Translations under genes and position numbers: made by a program
Origin: Lysobacter solisilvae
Lineage (GTDB): Bacteria; Pseudomonadota; Gammaproteobacteria; Xanthomonadales; Xanthomonadaceae
NCBI RefSeq assembly: GCF_016613535.2
Contig: NZ_CP071518.1
Coordinates: 2,480,001-2,544,000 of the forward strand
DNA length: 64,000 bases
Direction: 5' to 3'
In this document: one piece after another, positions 1-9,769 of the stretch
Layout of the letters: every line of letters begins with the position of its first letter
Numbering within the stretch: the stretch's first letter is position 1
Notes under the pieces: generated by a model
What the model was told of the DNA's origin: nothing
Database searches by the model: none
What the model saw: only the letters and a program-made list of their open reading frames with translations

Positions 1-68
1 TCGGGACACTCGCCGGAACTCTCGGGACACATGCCCGCATATGCCGGGACAGTGTCCGGAACGCTCGA
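1..68. repeat. Degenerate ~21-nt direct repeat at window edge
   Basis: About three imperfect units, each beginning with cgggaca (near 2, 23 and 45) and carrying ccggaac or similar further on. The array is cut by the window edge. From the end of the repeat to the promoter at 272 I see no convincing gene: the short open frames there match nothing I recognise. Confidence 0.4.
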
Positions 69-271
69 GACATCCTTCAGGCGTCGCTGGCCTGAATCCA
101 GTATTCCGCGAGCAGTTCCAGCCTGTCGGCTCACCGGTCCGGATCCCGCGGAGCGGCGCAGGGATATCTCAACGGGTATCCAGCCTGGATCACCGGTGCC
201 CGGGCTCCGCGGCGCGCAATCGGCCCGGCGGGGCGCGGGACCACCCGTAGCCGCCACGCCCGCCCGCTGAA

Positions 272-301
272 TTGACCTGACGCGGGCCGGCCGCCTACAA
301 T
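272..301 (+). promoter_or_regulatory. Sigma-70 promoter of tRNA-Thr
   Basis: A -35 box TTGACC at 272-277 and a -10 box TACAAT at 296-301 are separated by 18 nt. The predicted start near 308 lies about five bases before the mature tRNA 5' end. The hexamers match consensus at 5/6 positions each. Confidence 0.75.
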
Positions 302-312
302 TCCGCCCCTTC

Positions 313-388
313 GCCGGAATAGCTCAGTTGGTAGAGCGGCGCATTCGTAATGCGTAGGTCGTAGGTTCGATTCCTATTTCCGGCACCA
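313..388 (+). tRNA. tRNA-Thr (CGT anticodon)
   Basis: A 76-nt cloverleaf with acceptor arms GCCGGAA/TTCCGGC, discriminator A and an encoded CCA end. The anticodon loop TTCGTAA contains CGT, which reads the threonine codon ACG. The T-arm carries the usual GGTTCGATTCC. It stands alone between its own promoter and a terminator. Confidence 0.95.
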
Positions 389-401
389 GCAAGACAACCA
401 G

Positions 402-427
402 GCCGCCTTCGGGCGGCTTCGTTGTTT
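402..427 (+). terminator. Intrinsic terminator of tRNA-Thr
   Basis: A six-base stem gccgcc/ggcggc with a ttcg tetraloop (402-417) is followed by a T-rich stretch, 14 bases after the tRNA. Confidence 0.7.
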
Positions 428-563
428 TCGGGTTCCGCTGAACCGGCAGCGGGTGCCGCAAAGGGGCGGTGAGCCGACGTCCGGATGGTCGCGCCCATGC
501 CGCCGACGCAGGCGGTCGTGCTTTGCGGCGACCTCGCCGGACCTATTTGCTAGGGTTGTCCCC

Positions 564-1289
564 ATGACCGAATTCGGCACATCCCCCAATCGCGTGGCCC
601 TGTGGACCGCATTCCTGCGGGAACGGCAGGTGCGCAGCATGGCCGAAGTGGGTGTCTACCGGGGCAAGTTCGCCGCCCACCTGCTGGCCAATCTCCCCGA
701 GCTGTCGCGCTACGTGATGATCGACCCGTGGCGGAACATCCCGGAGTGGAACAAGCCGCTCAACAAGGACGACGCCACCTTCGAGCGGGTCTACCAGGAC
801 TGCCTGGCGGCCACGGACTTCGCCGCGGACCGGCGGCAGGTGCTGCGCGGCAGGACGACCGAGGTGGTCAGCCAGATTCCCGACGGCTCGCTCGATTTCG
901 CCTATATCGACGGGGACCACACCCTGCGGGGCATCACGATCGACCTGGTCGCGATGTACCCGAAGGTTCGCGAGGGCGGCTGGATCGCCGGTGACGATTT
1001 CTGCCGCTCCATCTGGCAGCACAACGCCTCCTTCGAGCCCACGCTGGTCTTCCCGCTGGCGGTGCACTTTGCCGAGGCCCTGGGGCTGACGATCCATGCG
1101 CTGCCGCACGAGCAGTTCCTGATCCACAAGCAGCCGGGCACGTTCCGGTTCGTGGACACCGTCGGCGGTTATGAAGACGCCTGCCTCAAGTCGCAGTTCA
1201 TCGATGCCTGCGGTCCAGGTCCGCGCGACGGCGGGCCGCGCGACGGCGGGCCGCGCGACGTCTCGCATGGCGAGACAGCCAGCGTCTAA
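564..1289 (+). CDS. Class I SAM-dependent methyltransferase (Methyltransf_24-like)
   Basis: A 241-residue soluble protein. The motif I region reads AEVGVYRGKFAAHLL, followed by an acidic post-I position (VMIDPW) and the segment LDFAYIDGDHTLRGITIDL, which is typical of the Methyltransf_24 family, where the His/Asp cluster binds metal or substrate. The substrate cannot be told from sequence. The ATG at 564 was chosen over earlier in-frame codons because the conserved fold starts shortly after it. The C-terminus ends in a low-complexity run of three GPRDG units encoded by a perfect 15-nt tandem repeat, absent from the expected fold. It is monocistronic, 31 nt before radA. Family assignment is fairly sure; the role is not. 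Confidence 0.8.
   Translation: MTEFGTSPNRVALWTAFLRERQVRSMAEVGVYRGKFAAHLLANLPELSRYVMIDPWRNIPEWNKPLNKDDATFERVYQDCLAATDFAADRRQVLRGRTTEVVSQIPDGSLDFAYIDGDHTLRGITIDLVAMYPKVREGGWIAGDDFCRSIWQHNASFEPTLVFPLAVHFAEALGLTIHALPHEQFLIHKQPGTFRFVDTVGGYEDACLKSQFIDACGPGPRDGGPRDGGPRDVSHGETASV
1221..1260 (+). repeat. 15-nt tandem repeat in the methyltransferase 3' end
   Basis: Two perfect copies of ccgcgcgacggcggg (1221-1235, 1236-1250) and a 10-nt third copy. Translated in frame it gives GPRDG repeats just before the stop codon. Confidence 0.85.
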
Positions 1290-1319
1290 GCTGACGATCC
1301 TCCCGCTCTCTCCGAAGAC

Positions 1320-2699
<1,380 letters not shown>

Positions 2700-2711
<12 letters not shown>

Positions 2712-2886
2712 CAGGATCACGCGTGACAGGAGCACGCGTGACAGGAGCACGCGTGACAGGCGCACGCCGACCGGCTCGTGCTGACAGGATCGCGCTGACC
2801 AGTTCGCGCTGACCAGTTCGCGCTGACGAAATCGCGCTTACAAGTTGGCGCTGACCAGATGGCGCTGACCAGGTCGGCGCCGGACC
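2700..2886. repeat. 14-15-nt minisatellite between radA and the cytochrome c assembly gene
   Basis: About thirteen degenerate units fill nearly the whole intergenic space between two convergent genes. The first four copies (gatcacgcgtgacag or gagcacgcgtgacag, 2700-2759) repeat the last three codons and stop of radA. Later units drift to a gcgctgaccag core (2788-2872). No terminator hairpin is obvious inside it. Confidence 0.85.
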
Positions 2887-2889
2887 GGC

Positions 2890-3678
2890 TCAGCGCGGCG
2901 CGAGCAGCAGTTCCAGCACAAACTTGCTGCCGAAGAATGCCAGCACCAGCAGGGCCATCGCGCTCAGTGTCCAGCGCACGGCCGTCGCGCCGCGCCAGCC
3001 CAGTCGCCAGCGTCCGAGCAGCAGCGCGCCGAAGGCCAGCCACGAGAGCACGCTCAGCACCGTCTTGTGCACCAGGTGCTGGGCGAACAGGTTCTCCACG
3101 AACAGCACGCCGGTCAGCAGCGTGGCGGTCAACAGGGCAAAGCCGACCGCGATCGTGCGGAACAACAGGGTTTCCAGTTCCACCAGCGGCGGCAGCGCGC
3201 GCAGCCAGGCGTGGAATTCGCGCCGGCGCAGCGCGCCTTCCTGCACCCAGAGCATGACCGCCAGCAGGGCCGCGACGGCCAGGGTCGCGTAGGCGAGCAG
3301 GGCGCACCACGCATGCATCTGCAGGCGCCAGTCGAGCTGCGTGGCGGGCGTATGGCCCTGCCAGTGGTAGCCGGCCAGGGCGAGGGCGGCCAGCGGCATC
3401 ACGATCACGCCAAGCGCGGCCATGCGTCCCATGGCGCCGACCAGCGCGGTCAGCATCGCCATGCCCAGGCCGACGAGCGAGAGCGCGGCGAAGAAGTGCA
3501 GGTCCGGTCCGCCGGCCTGGCGCCAGGCCACGACGTGGGCGGTCAGATGCAGGGCGATGGCGACCACGGACAGTGGCAGCCACAGGCTCGCGCGGCTGCC
3601 GCGCTCACGACGCACTTCCACGACCAGCGCGGCCGCCGCGGCGAGATAGGCCAGGATGGCGATGAGAACGAATGTCAT
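2890..3678 (-). CDS. Cytochrome c assembly protein, CcsA/YpjD family
   Basis: A 262-residue integral membrane protein with about eight hydrophobic segments starting at MTFVLIAILAYLAAAAALV. Its conserved histidines (LHLTAHV, MHAWCALLAYATL, HLVHKTVLSVLSW) are those expected of haem-handling CcsA/CcmC-type proteins. The start at 3678 puts the first transmembrane helix at the N-terminus; the longer open frame upstream is unrelated. It is divergent from ffh, an arrangement I recall from other xanthomonads. Whether it truly handles haem or is the less-defined YpjD branch is open. Confidence 0.88.
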   Translation of the reverse strand: MTFVLIAILAYLAAAAALVVEVRRERGSRASLWLPLSVVAIALHLTAHVVAWRQAGGPDLHFFAALSLVGLGMAMLTALVGAMGRMAALGVIVMPLAALALAGYHWQGHTPATQLDWRLQMHAWCALLAYATLAVAALLAVMLWVQEGALRRREFHAWLRALPPLVELETLLFRTIAVGFALLTATLLTGVLFVENLFAQHLVHKTVLSVLSWLAFGALLLGRWRLGWRGATAVRWTLSAMALLVLAFFGSKFVLELLLAPR

Positions 3679-3917
3679 CGCGCGAGTGTCGCACAAGCAC
3701 CCGGCCTCTCCGGAAGGGGGGCAGCGGGCGGATCGTGGGACGCCGATCGGCTGGAGGCGGTCCCGGCGGGGTGATTGACGGCGTATTTGGCGTAGTAATC
3801 GATGCTGCGGTCTGGAAGCGATGCCGCGGCGGCGGTCCGACCGGGGCAAGTCCGGGCGCAAAGCCGGCGGGCTATACTTCACGACCGTTTTCCGCACGTT
3901 CCAGTGGGTTGCCCGCC

Positions 3918-5285
3918 ATGTTCGAATCCCTCACCCAGCGACTCTCCGGCACCATCGACCGCCTGCGCGGCCGCGGCCGCCTGACCGAGGAGAACATCCG
4001 CGAGGCCACGCGCGAGGTGCGCATCGCGCTGCTGGAGGCCGACGTCGCGCTGCCGGTGGTGCAGGCGCTGGTCGAGCGGATCAAGGTCCGCGCGGTCGGC
4101 CAGGAAGTGCTCAAGTCGCTCACGCCGGGCCAGGCCCTGATCAAGATCGTGCGCGACGAGCTGACGGCCGTCATGGGTTCGGCGGCCACCGACCTCAACC
4201 TCAACGTGCCGGCGCCGGCGGTGATCCTGATGGCCGGCCTGCAGGGCGCGGGCAAGACCACCACCGTCGGCAAGCTCGCCAAGCACCTGAAGGAAAAGCG
4301 CAAGAAGAAGGTGATGGTGGTGTCGGCCGACGTGTACCGTCCCGCCGCCATCGAGCAGCTGCGGACGCTGGCCGAGCAGGTCGACGTCCTGTTCTTCCCG
4401 TCCAGCGCCGACCAGAAGCCCGAAGCCATCGTCCGCGCCGCGATCGACGACGCGCGCAAGTCCTATGTCGACGTGCTGATCGTCGACACGGCCGGCCGCA
4501 CGAGCATCGACGAGGCCATGATGGCCGAGATCAAGGCGCTGCACGCCGCCGTGTCGCCGGTGGAGACGCTGTTCGTCGTCGACTCGATGACCGGCCAGGA
4601 CGCCGCCGTCACCGCCAAGCACTTCGCCGAAGCGCTGCCGCTCACCGGCGTGGTGCTGACCAAGACCGACGGCGACGCCCGCGGCGGCGCCGCGCTGTCG
4701 GTGCGCTACATCACCGGCCGCCCGATCAAGTTCATTGGCGTCGGCGAGAAGCCCGATGGCCTGGATGTCTTCCATCCCGACCGCATCGCCAGCCGCATCC
4801 TCGACATGGGCGACGTGCTGTCGCTGGTGGAGCAGGTCGAGCAGCAGGTCGACAAGGACAAGGCCGCCAAGCTGGCCGAGAAGGTCGCCAAGGGCAAGAA
4901 GTTCGACCTCAACGACCTGAAGGACCAGCTCGAGCAGATGCAGAACATGGGCGGCATCCATGGCCTGATGGACAAGCTGCCGGGCATGGGCCAGATACCG
5001 GACAACGTCAAGAACCAGGTGACCGGCAAGGAAGTGCCGCGCATGGTGGCCATCATCAATTCGATGACCAAGAAGGAGCGTCGCAACCCGACGCTGCTCA
5101 ACGGCTCGCGCCGCGCGCGCATCGCCAAGGGCGCCGGCCTGACGCCCGCCGACGTCAACAAGCTGATGAAGCAGTACCAGCAGATGGAAAAGATGATGAG
5201 CAAGCTGTCAGGCGGCGGGATGAAGGGCCTGATGCGGGGCATGAAGGGCATGATGGGTGGCCGCGGCGGAATGCCGTTCCGGTGA
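3918..5285 (+). CDS. ffh: Signal recognition particle protein Ffh
   Basis: A 455-residue SRP54-type GTPase that binds 4.5S RNA and signal peptides and targets ribosomes to FtsY. The N-domain (MFESLTQRLSGTIDRL) is followed by the G-domain: P-loop GLQGAGKTT near residue 107, DTAGR, and TKTDGDARGGAAL. The methionine-rich M-domain ends MKGLMRGMKGMMGGRGGM. A TATACT -10-like box lies at 3873-3878, with no clear -35. The ATG at 3918 matches the conserved N-terminus. Confidence 0.97.
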   Translation: MFESLTQRLSGTIDRLRGRGRLTEENIREATREVRIALLEADVALPVVQALVERIKVRAVGQEVLKSLTPGQALIKIVRDELTAVMGSAATDLNLNVPAPAVILMAGLQGAGKTTTVGKLAKHLKEKRKKKVMVVSADVYRPAAIEQLRTLAEQVDVLFFPSSADQKPEAIVRAAIDDARKSYVDVLIVDTAGRTSIDEAMMAEIKALHAAVSPVETLFVVDSMTGQDAAVTAKHFAEALPLTGVVLTKTDGDARGGAALSVRYITGRPIKFIGVGEKPDGLDVFHPDRIASRILDMGDVLSLVEQVEQQVDKDKAAKLAEKVAKGKKFDLNDLKDQLEQMQNMGGIHGLMDKLPGMGQIPDNVKNQVTGKEVPRMVAIINSMTKKERRNPTLLNGSRRARIAKGAGLTPADVNKLMKQYQQMEKMMSKLSGGGMKGLMRGMKGMMGGRGGMPFR

Positions 5286-5388
5286 TGGCGCAGGGCGCAC
5301 GCGGCTGGAAGGCTGCGTCGCCTGGCCTGCGCCAATCCGGCGGGACGCGAGGGCTAGGCTGGAGGCCTGGTTCCCTGGAAGCGCACTG

Positions 5389-5985
5389 ATGACCGACCCC
5401 CGCCATGTCCTGTTCCTGCTGGGCAGCGCGCGCGCCCACGGCAACGCCGAGCAGCTCGCGCGCCGCATGGCCGAACACCTCGCGCCCCGCGATGAATGCC
5501 GGTTCCTGCGGCTGGCCGACCACCCGCTGCCGCCCTTCGTGGACCACCGTCACGACGCGGGCGTCTACGCCGCGCCCACCGGGCACGAGGCGATCCTGGC
5601 TGAAGCGACCCTGGCGGCGACGGACCTGGTCATCGCCGCGCCGCTGTACTGGTACAGCCTGCCGGCCAGCGTGAAGCTCTATCTGGACTACTGGAGCGCC
5701 TGGATGCGGGTGCCCGGCCTGGGCTTCCGGGAACACATGGCGGGCAAGCGGCTGTGGGCCGTCTGCGTGACCAGCGACGAGGACTTCGGCCCCACCGCGC
5801 CCTTCGTGGAAGCGCTGCGGCTGAGCGCCGATTACATGGGCATGGAGTGGGGCGGGGCGCTGCTGGCCCGGGGCAACCGGCCCGGCGACGTGCGCCAGGA
5901 CCCCCATGGCTGGGCCGCCGCTGCCAGTTTCCTCCAGACACCCCTCGTGCCGGTTCGGGTGGAAGATGGGGTTTCGCTGGCCTAA
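5389..5985 (+). CDS. NAD(P)H-dependent FMN oxidoreductase (flavodoxin-like fold)
   Basis: A 198-residue protein opening with beta1 and the FMN phosphate loop (VLFLLGSARAHGNAEQLARRMAE), followed by the PLYWYSLPASVKLYLDYW segment typical of NAD(P)H-dependent flavin reductases and quinone reductases. No membrane or metal motifs are present. It sits alone between ffh and rpsP; the rpsP promoter overlaps its stop codon region. The electron acceptor cannot be inferred. Confidence 0.82.
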   Translation: MTDPRHVLFLLGSARAHGNAEQLARRMAEHLAPRDECRFLRLADHPLPPFVDHRHDAGVYAAPTGHEAILAEATLAATDLVIAAPLYWYSLPASVKLYLDYWSAWMRVPGLGFREHMAGKRLWAVCVTSDEDFGPTAPFVEALRLSADYMGMEWGGALLARGNRPGDVRQDPHGWAAAASFLQTPLVPVRVEDGVSLA

Positions 5986-6000
5986 TCAATGGCTTACAAT
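5972..6000 (+). promoter_or_regulatory. Probable promoter of the rpsP operon
   Basis: A good -10 box TACAAT at 5995-6000 lies just after the oxidoreductase stop; the -35 region (tttcgc) is weak. The -10 sequence is the same as those of tRNA-Thr, rplS and mrp in this window. Confidence 0.5.
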
Positions 6001-6048
6001 TGTCGGCTTACCCTGCCACCCCGGCAGCTGGGCAACACCGAGAACGCA

Positions 6049-6315
6049 ATGGTCAAGATCCGCCTCACCCGTGGCGGCGCGAAGAAGCGCCCCTTCTACC
6101 ACATCATCGTCACCGACAGCCGCAGCGCACGCGACGGCCGCAACATCGAGCGCGTGGGTTTCTACAACCCGGTTGCCCAGGGCAACGAAAAGCGCGTCGA
6201 GCTCGACCTCGAGCGCGTCAAGCACTGGGTTTCCAAGGGTGCGCAGCTGACCGACAAGGTCGCCGTGCTCTGCAAGGACGCGGCCAAGGCCGCTCCGGCC
6301 GCCCCGGCTGCCTGA
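6049..6315 (+). CDS. rpsP: 30S ribosomal protein S16
   Basis: An 88-residue protein starting [19 protein letters not shown], the conserved S16 N-terminus, which fixes the start at 6049 although the frame is open upstream. It assembles early on the 16S rRNA 5' domain. The C-terminus is Ala/Pro/Lys-rich, as often seen in this family. It is the first gene of rpsP-rimM-trmD-rplS; a GC-rich hairpin (6323-6344) lies between it and rimM. Confidence 0.97.
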   Translation: MVKIRLTRGGAKKRPFYHIIVTDSRSARDGRNIERVGFYNPVAQGNEKRVELDLERVKHWVSKGAQLTDKVAVLCKDAAKAAPAAPAA

Positions 6316-6382
6316 ACCGGCGGGCCGCGGTTCGATCCGCGGCCATGCTGTTCTGCGGCACGCTTTCCGGCGACACGCACAC

Positions 6383-6901
6383 ATGAATCATGATCCGGGG
6401 CGCCGCATCCTGCTGGGCAGGGTGAACGGCGCCTTCGGTGTGCGTGGTGAAATCAAGCTGGAGTCGTGGACGGAACCGCGCGAAGCCATCTTCCGCTACC
6501 AGCCCTGGATCCTGCGGGACCCGCAGGGCGGCGAGCGGGAGTTGCGCGGCGTGCGCGGCAAGGTCAGCGGCAAGAGCCTGGTGGCCACGTTTCCCGACGT
6601 CACCGACCGCGACATGGTCGAGGCGATGCGTGGCACCGAGATCTACGTCCCGCGCAGCGCGCTGCCGCCGCCCAGCCCGGGCGAGTACTACTGGGTCGAC
6701 CTGGAAGGCCTGCGCGTGCTGACGGTCGAGGGCGTGGACTTCGGCACCGTCTCGCACGTCTTCGCCACCGGCGCCAATGACGTGCTGGTGGCCCGCGACG
6801 GCGAGCGCGAGCGCCTGATTCCCTTCGTGCAGCCGCAGTACGTCACCGGCGTCGACTTCGACGCGGGCGTGGTCACGGTCGACTGGGATCCGGATTTCTA
6901 G
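6383..6901 (+). CDS. rimM: Ribosome maturation factor RimM
   Basis: A 172-residue 30S maturation factor. The N-terminal RimM domain ([22 protein letters not shown]) contains the conserved G-x-GxRGE loop. The C-terminal PRC-barrel domain reads [16 protein letters not shown] and ends [25 protein letters not shown]. It acts on S19/16S rRNA 3' domain assembly. It lies 67 nt after rpsP and before trmD, the usual operon order. Confidence 0.96.
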   Translation: MNHDPGRRILLGRVNGAFGVRGEIKLESWTEPREAIFRYQPWILRDPQGGERELRGVRGKVSGKSLVATFPDVTDRDMVEAMRGTEIYVPRSALPPPSPGEYYWVDLEGLRVLTVEGVDFGTVSHVFATGANDVLVARDGERERLIPFVQPQYVTGVDFDAGVVTVDWDPDF

Positions 6902-7000
6902 CCCGGCCCGGCCGTCACCCGCCCAGCCCACCGTCACCGCGGATGCATCGCGCGATGACACACTTCCGTCCAGCCGCTCCTGCCTTTCGAGGGTGTCCGC

Positions 7001-7762
7001 GTGCGCATCGACGTCATCAGCCTGTTTCCCGAATTCGTCGCCCAGTGCGCCGCGTTCGGCGTGACCGGGCGGGCGGGCGAGCGCGGCCTGCTGCAGCTCC
7101 ACGGCTGGAATCCGCGCGACTTCGCCCAGGGCAACTACCGCCGGGTCGATGAGCGCCCGTTCGGCGGCGGGCCGGGCATGGTGATGATGATCGACCCGCT
7201 GCGGGCTGCCCTCCAGGCGGCGCGCGAGGCCGATCCCAGGCCGACGCGCGTGATCTACCTCAGTCCCCAGGGCGTTCCGTTCACCCAGGCCAGGGCCCGC
7301 GAGCTGGCCACGCGGGAACGCATGGTGCTGCTGTGCGGGCGTTACGAAGGCATCGACGAGCGGCTGATCGAGGCGGAGGTCGACGAGGAGCTGTCGATCG
7401 GCGACTACGTGCTGTCCGGCGGCGAGCTGGCCGCGGCGGTGGTCATCGACGCGGTGGCGCGGCTCCAGGAAGGCGCGCTCGGGGACGACCAGTCGGCCGT
7501 CCAGGACAGCTTCGAGGACGGCCTGCTGGACTGCCCGCATTACACCCGGCCGGTCGAACACGAGCTCGGGCAGGTGCCGCCGGTGCTCATGTCCGGCAAC
7601 CACGCCCAGATCGCCCGCTGGCGCCGGCTGGAGTCGCTGGGGCGCACCTGGCGCCGCCGGCCGGACCTGCTGGACGAGGCCGCCCTGTCCAAGACCGACC
7701 GGGCGCTGCTGGATGCCTACCGCGCCAGGCTGGCCGAGATCGGCGACGACTCGGACGGCTGA
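7001..7762 (+). CDS. trmD: tRNA (guanine37-N1)-methyltransferase TrmD
   Basis: A 253-residue SPOUT methyltransferase that makes m1G37 and prevents frameshifting. The trefoil-knot SAM site is visible as [14 protein letters not shown] and [26 protein letters not shown] and the C-terminal [16 protein letters not shown] are also conserved. The start is GTG at 7001, directly encoding the conserved [12 protein letters not shown]. Third gene of the rpsP operon. Confidence 0.97.
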   Translation: MRIDVISLFPEFVAQCAAFGVTGRAGERGLLQLHGWNPRDFAQGNYRRVDERPFGGGPGMVMMIDPLRAALQAAREADPRPTRVIYLSPQGVPFTQARARELATRERMVLLCGRYEGIDERLIEAEVDEELSIGDYVLSGGELAAAVVIDAVARLQEGALGDDQSAVQDSFEDGLLDCPHYTRPVEHELGQVPPVLMSGNHAQIARWRRLESLGRTWRRRPDLLDEAALSKTDRALLDAYRARLAEIGDDSDG

Positions 7763-7842
7763 ACGGCCCCCCCGGGGTCCGGCGGCGCGGCCAAGGCGCG
7801 ATGTCCCGGCCCGGCCAGGCGGGGAAAAAACCGGCTAACCCC

Positions 7843-7872
7843 TAGCCACGAAAGGAAAAAGGCCGCTACAAT
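7843..7872 (+). promoter_or_regulatory. Probable internal promoter of rplS
   Basis: TAGCCA at 7843-7848 and TACAAT at 7867-7872 are spaced by 18 nt within the 185-nt trmD-rplS gap, suggesting that L19 can be made independently of the upstream operon. Confidence 0.55.
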
Positions 7873-7947
7873 TGGCGGCTAGCTCCACCGATGCCCGACG
7901 CGGGTCCACGTGCACTCGCGCGATAACTACTCAAACAGGCCATAGCC

Positions 7948-8346
7948 ATGAACAAGCCCTCTCTCCATACGCTCCTGCAGAATTTCGAAGCCGAACAGGT
8001 GCAGCGCCAGCTGCCGGACTTCGGCCCGGGCGACACCGTCGTCGTCAACGTCAAGGTCAAGGAAGGCAACCGCGAACGCGTCCAGGCCTATGAAGGCGTG
8101 GTGATCGGCAAGAAGAACGCCGGCCTGAACTCCTCGTTCACGGTCCGCAAGATTTCGCACGGCTACGGCGTCGAGCGCGTGTTCCAGACCCACAGCGCGG
8201 TCATCGATTCGCTGGAAGTCAAGCGCCGCGGCAAGGTCCGCGCCGGCAAGCTGTACTACCTGCGTGGCCTGGAAGGCAAGAAGGCGCGCATCAAGGAAGA
8301 CCTCGCCGCCTACGCCAAGGCGAAGGCCGCACAGCCGCAGAAGTAA
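7948..8346 (+). CDS. rplS: 50S ribosomal protein L19
   Basis: A 132-residue protein located at the 30S-50S interface. The conserved core includes [28 protein letters not shown] in the N-terminal half, [16 protein letters not shown], and [16 protein letters not shown]. The Lys/Ala-rich tail is common in proteobacterial L19. Last gene of the rpsP-rimM-trmD-rplS block, with an apparent promoter of its own and a terminator hairpin 23 nt downstream. Confidence 0.97.
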   Translation: MNKPSLHTLLQNFEAEQVQRQLPDFGPGDTVVVNVKVKEGNRERVQAYEGVVIGKKNAGLNSSFTVRKISHGYGVERVFQTHSAVIDSLEVKRRGKVRAGKLYYLRGLEGKKARIKEDLAAYAKAKAAQPQK

Positions 8347-8368
8347 TTTTCGCGCCTGCGCGACCCGA

Positions 8369-8397
8369 ACGGCCGCCCTTGGGCGGCCGTTTGCGTT
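8369..8397 (+). terminator. Intrinsic terminator after rplS
   Basis: A ten-base inverted repeat acggccgccc/gggcggccgt (8369-8378, 8381-8390) is followed by ttgcgttt. Confidence 0.7.
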
Positions 8398-8479
8398 TGG
8401 ACGATCGCGCAGCCGACGGATCTCGCGACCGCGGTGCGTGTCGTCCACACCATCTTTCCATCGCGGCGGGACACTATCC

Positions 8480-8524
8480 GCATGGGAACTGTCCGAATGG
8501 AATCCACCCGAATGGAAGCTGCGA
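8480..8524 (+). repeat. 15-nt repeat at the hslR start
   Basis: Three imperfect units (gcatgggaactgtcc, gaatggaatccaccc, gaatggaagctgcga) in register, each supplying an in-frame ATG. Confidence 0.6.
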
Positions 8525-8913
8525 ACTCCGACAGCGTGCGCCTGGACCTGTGGCTCTGGGCCGCACGCTTCTTCAAGACCCGCGCCCTCGCCCGGCAGGC
8601 CATCGACACCGGCAAGGTGGAGTGGGGCGGTCAACGCGCGAAGGCCTCGCGCGCGGTGCGCGTGGGCGACGCGCTGCGCATCGCCCGTGGCGAGGATCAG
8701 TACGAAGTGCAGGTGCTGGCGGTCAGCGACACGCGCGGGCCGGCCAGCGTCGCCCAGGGGCTCTACGCCGAAAGCGAGGAGTCGCGGATCAGGCGGGAAG
8801 CCGCGCGCGCAACGCGGGCGGCCGAACGCGCGGGCTTCCGACCGCCGGAGACCAAGCCCGACAAACGCGCGCGGCGTCTGATCCGCGCGCTCGGGGACAT
8901 CGACGCGACCTGA
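8482..8913 (+). CDS. hslR: S4-domain RNA-binding protein, Hsp15 (HslR) homologue
   Basis: A protein of about 143 residues whose core, VRLDLWLWAARFFKTRALAR, aligns with E. coli Hsp15, which binds stalled 50S subunits carrying nascent chains. The S4 fold continues with GKVEWGGQRAKASRAVRVGD, and the basic tail (PDKRARRLIRAL) is also like Hsp15. The start is uncertain: in-frame ATGs at 8482, 8497 and 8512 lie in successive 15-nt repeat units, and a GTG at 8434 is possible. None has a strong ribosome binding site. The residues before VRLD (RMESTRMEA) come from the repeat and are probably not functional. Confidence 0.88.
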   Translation: MGTVRMESTRMEAANSDSVRLDLWLWAARFFKTRALARQAIDTGKVEWGGQRAKASRAVRVGDALRIARGEDQYEVQVLAVSDTRGPASVAQGLYAESEESRIRREAARATRAAERAGFRPPETKPDKRARRLIRALGDIDAT

Positions 8914-8919
8914 CCCGTT

Positions 8920-8940
8920 CCCGTCGGACGCACCGACGGG
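8920..8940. terminator. Hairpin between convergent genes
   Basis: Perfect eight-base arms cccgtcgg/ccgacggg with a 5-nt loop, between the hslR stop and the DUF937 stop. There is no clear T-tract, so function as a terminator is inferred from position. Confidence 0.45.
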
Positions 8941-8952
8941 CCGGTTGTGCGC

Positions 8953-9567
8953 TCAGCGCAGGTCGCGACCGGGTTGCCGGTTCCCCAACGCCGATCCGGC
9001 CAGGCCGATGAGGTCGGAGAAGTCCGTGTCCCCATCGCCATCGCGATCGAGCACGGCGCCGAGCAGGCCACCGCCCAGCCCGCCGCGCTGCCGGATCTGC
9101 TCATGTTCGTCGCCCAGGGTCTGGCCCAGCGCCTGCGGGCTCGCGCGCCCCTGCGAGAAGGTCCGCTTGGCCAGATAGGCGAGCACGATCGGTGCCAGCA
9201 TCTTCAGCAGGGAACCGGCCTGGCTGCTGCCCAGTCCGGTGGCCGATCCCAGTCCGCGCGCCGCGCCCTCCTGGCGGTTGCCGAAGATGTGGCCGAGGAT
9301 TTCCGCGCCCTGGCCGCCGCCGCCCAGCGCCGAGCCGAGCACGCTGCCGATATCCAGGCCGGCATGGTCACGTTCGAGCGCGCCGTAAAGCGCGTCGGCG
9401 CCCTGCGGCTGGCTGGCGTTGCGACCCAGCGCGCCCAGCAACAGGGGCAGGGCCGCGGACACCGCGCCGGAGGCCTGCGATTCGGAGAGGCCCAGTTGCT
9501 GGCTGATCTGGGCAAGTTGGGGGCCCTGCAGCTGGTTCAGGAGGTCGTCGCTCAGCAGCGTGTTCAT
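8953..9567 (-). CDS. DUF937 (YidB-like) protein with EF-hand-like tail
   Basis: A 204-residue protein. The helical DUF937 region reads LLNQLQGPQLAQISQQLGLS followed by ALPLLLGALGRNA, rich in Gly and small residues. Near the C-terminus is DRDGDGDTDFSDLIG, which has the DxDxDG spacing of an EF-hand or dockerin calcium loop. No signal peptide is evident. A GAGGG Shine-Dalgarno-like site precedes the ATG at 9567. DUF937 function is unknown; calcium binding is inferred from the loop only. Confidence 0.8.
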   Translation of the reverse strand: MNTLLSDDLLNQLQGPQLAQISQQLGLSESQASGAVSAALPLLLGALGRNASQPQGADALYGALERDHAGLDIGSVLGSALGGGGQGAEILGHIFGNRQEGAARGLGSATGLGSSQAGSLLKMLAPIVLAYLAKRTFSQGRASPQALGQTLGDEHEQIRQRGGLGGGLLGAVLDRDGDGDTDFSDLIGLAGSALGNRQPGRDLR

Positions 9568-9769
9568 GCCGGACCCTCGGGGGAATGATGGGAACGCAAT
9601 CGTAGTCCCGCATCGTTCGCGACGAGTGACGAAGGCCGCCGCCACCAGGCGGGAATCGCCGGCATCCACCACGCCCATCCGGGCTCGCGCGCGAACGCCG
9701 ACGGCCACCGTTCCAATGCCGGGTCGGGAACGGACTACCACGCGCCCGTAGTGGGCGGCTGCGCCGTGC

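Noticed and set aside
3879-4961. Antisense 360-codon frame within ffh.
   Set aside because: His/Leu/Val-rich shadow of the ffh codons.
5989-6048. Earlier start for S16 (open frame from 5989).
   Set aside because: The conserved S16 N-terminus begins at 6049 and the earlier start overlaps the promoter -10 box.
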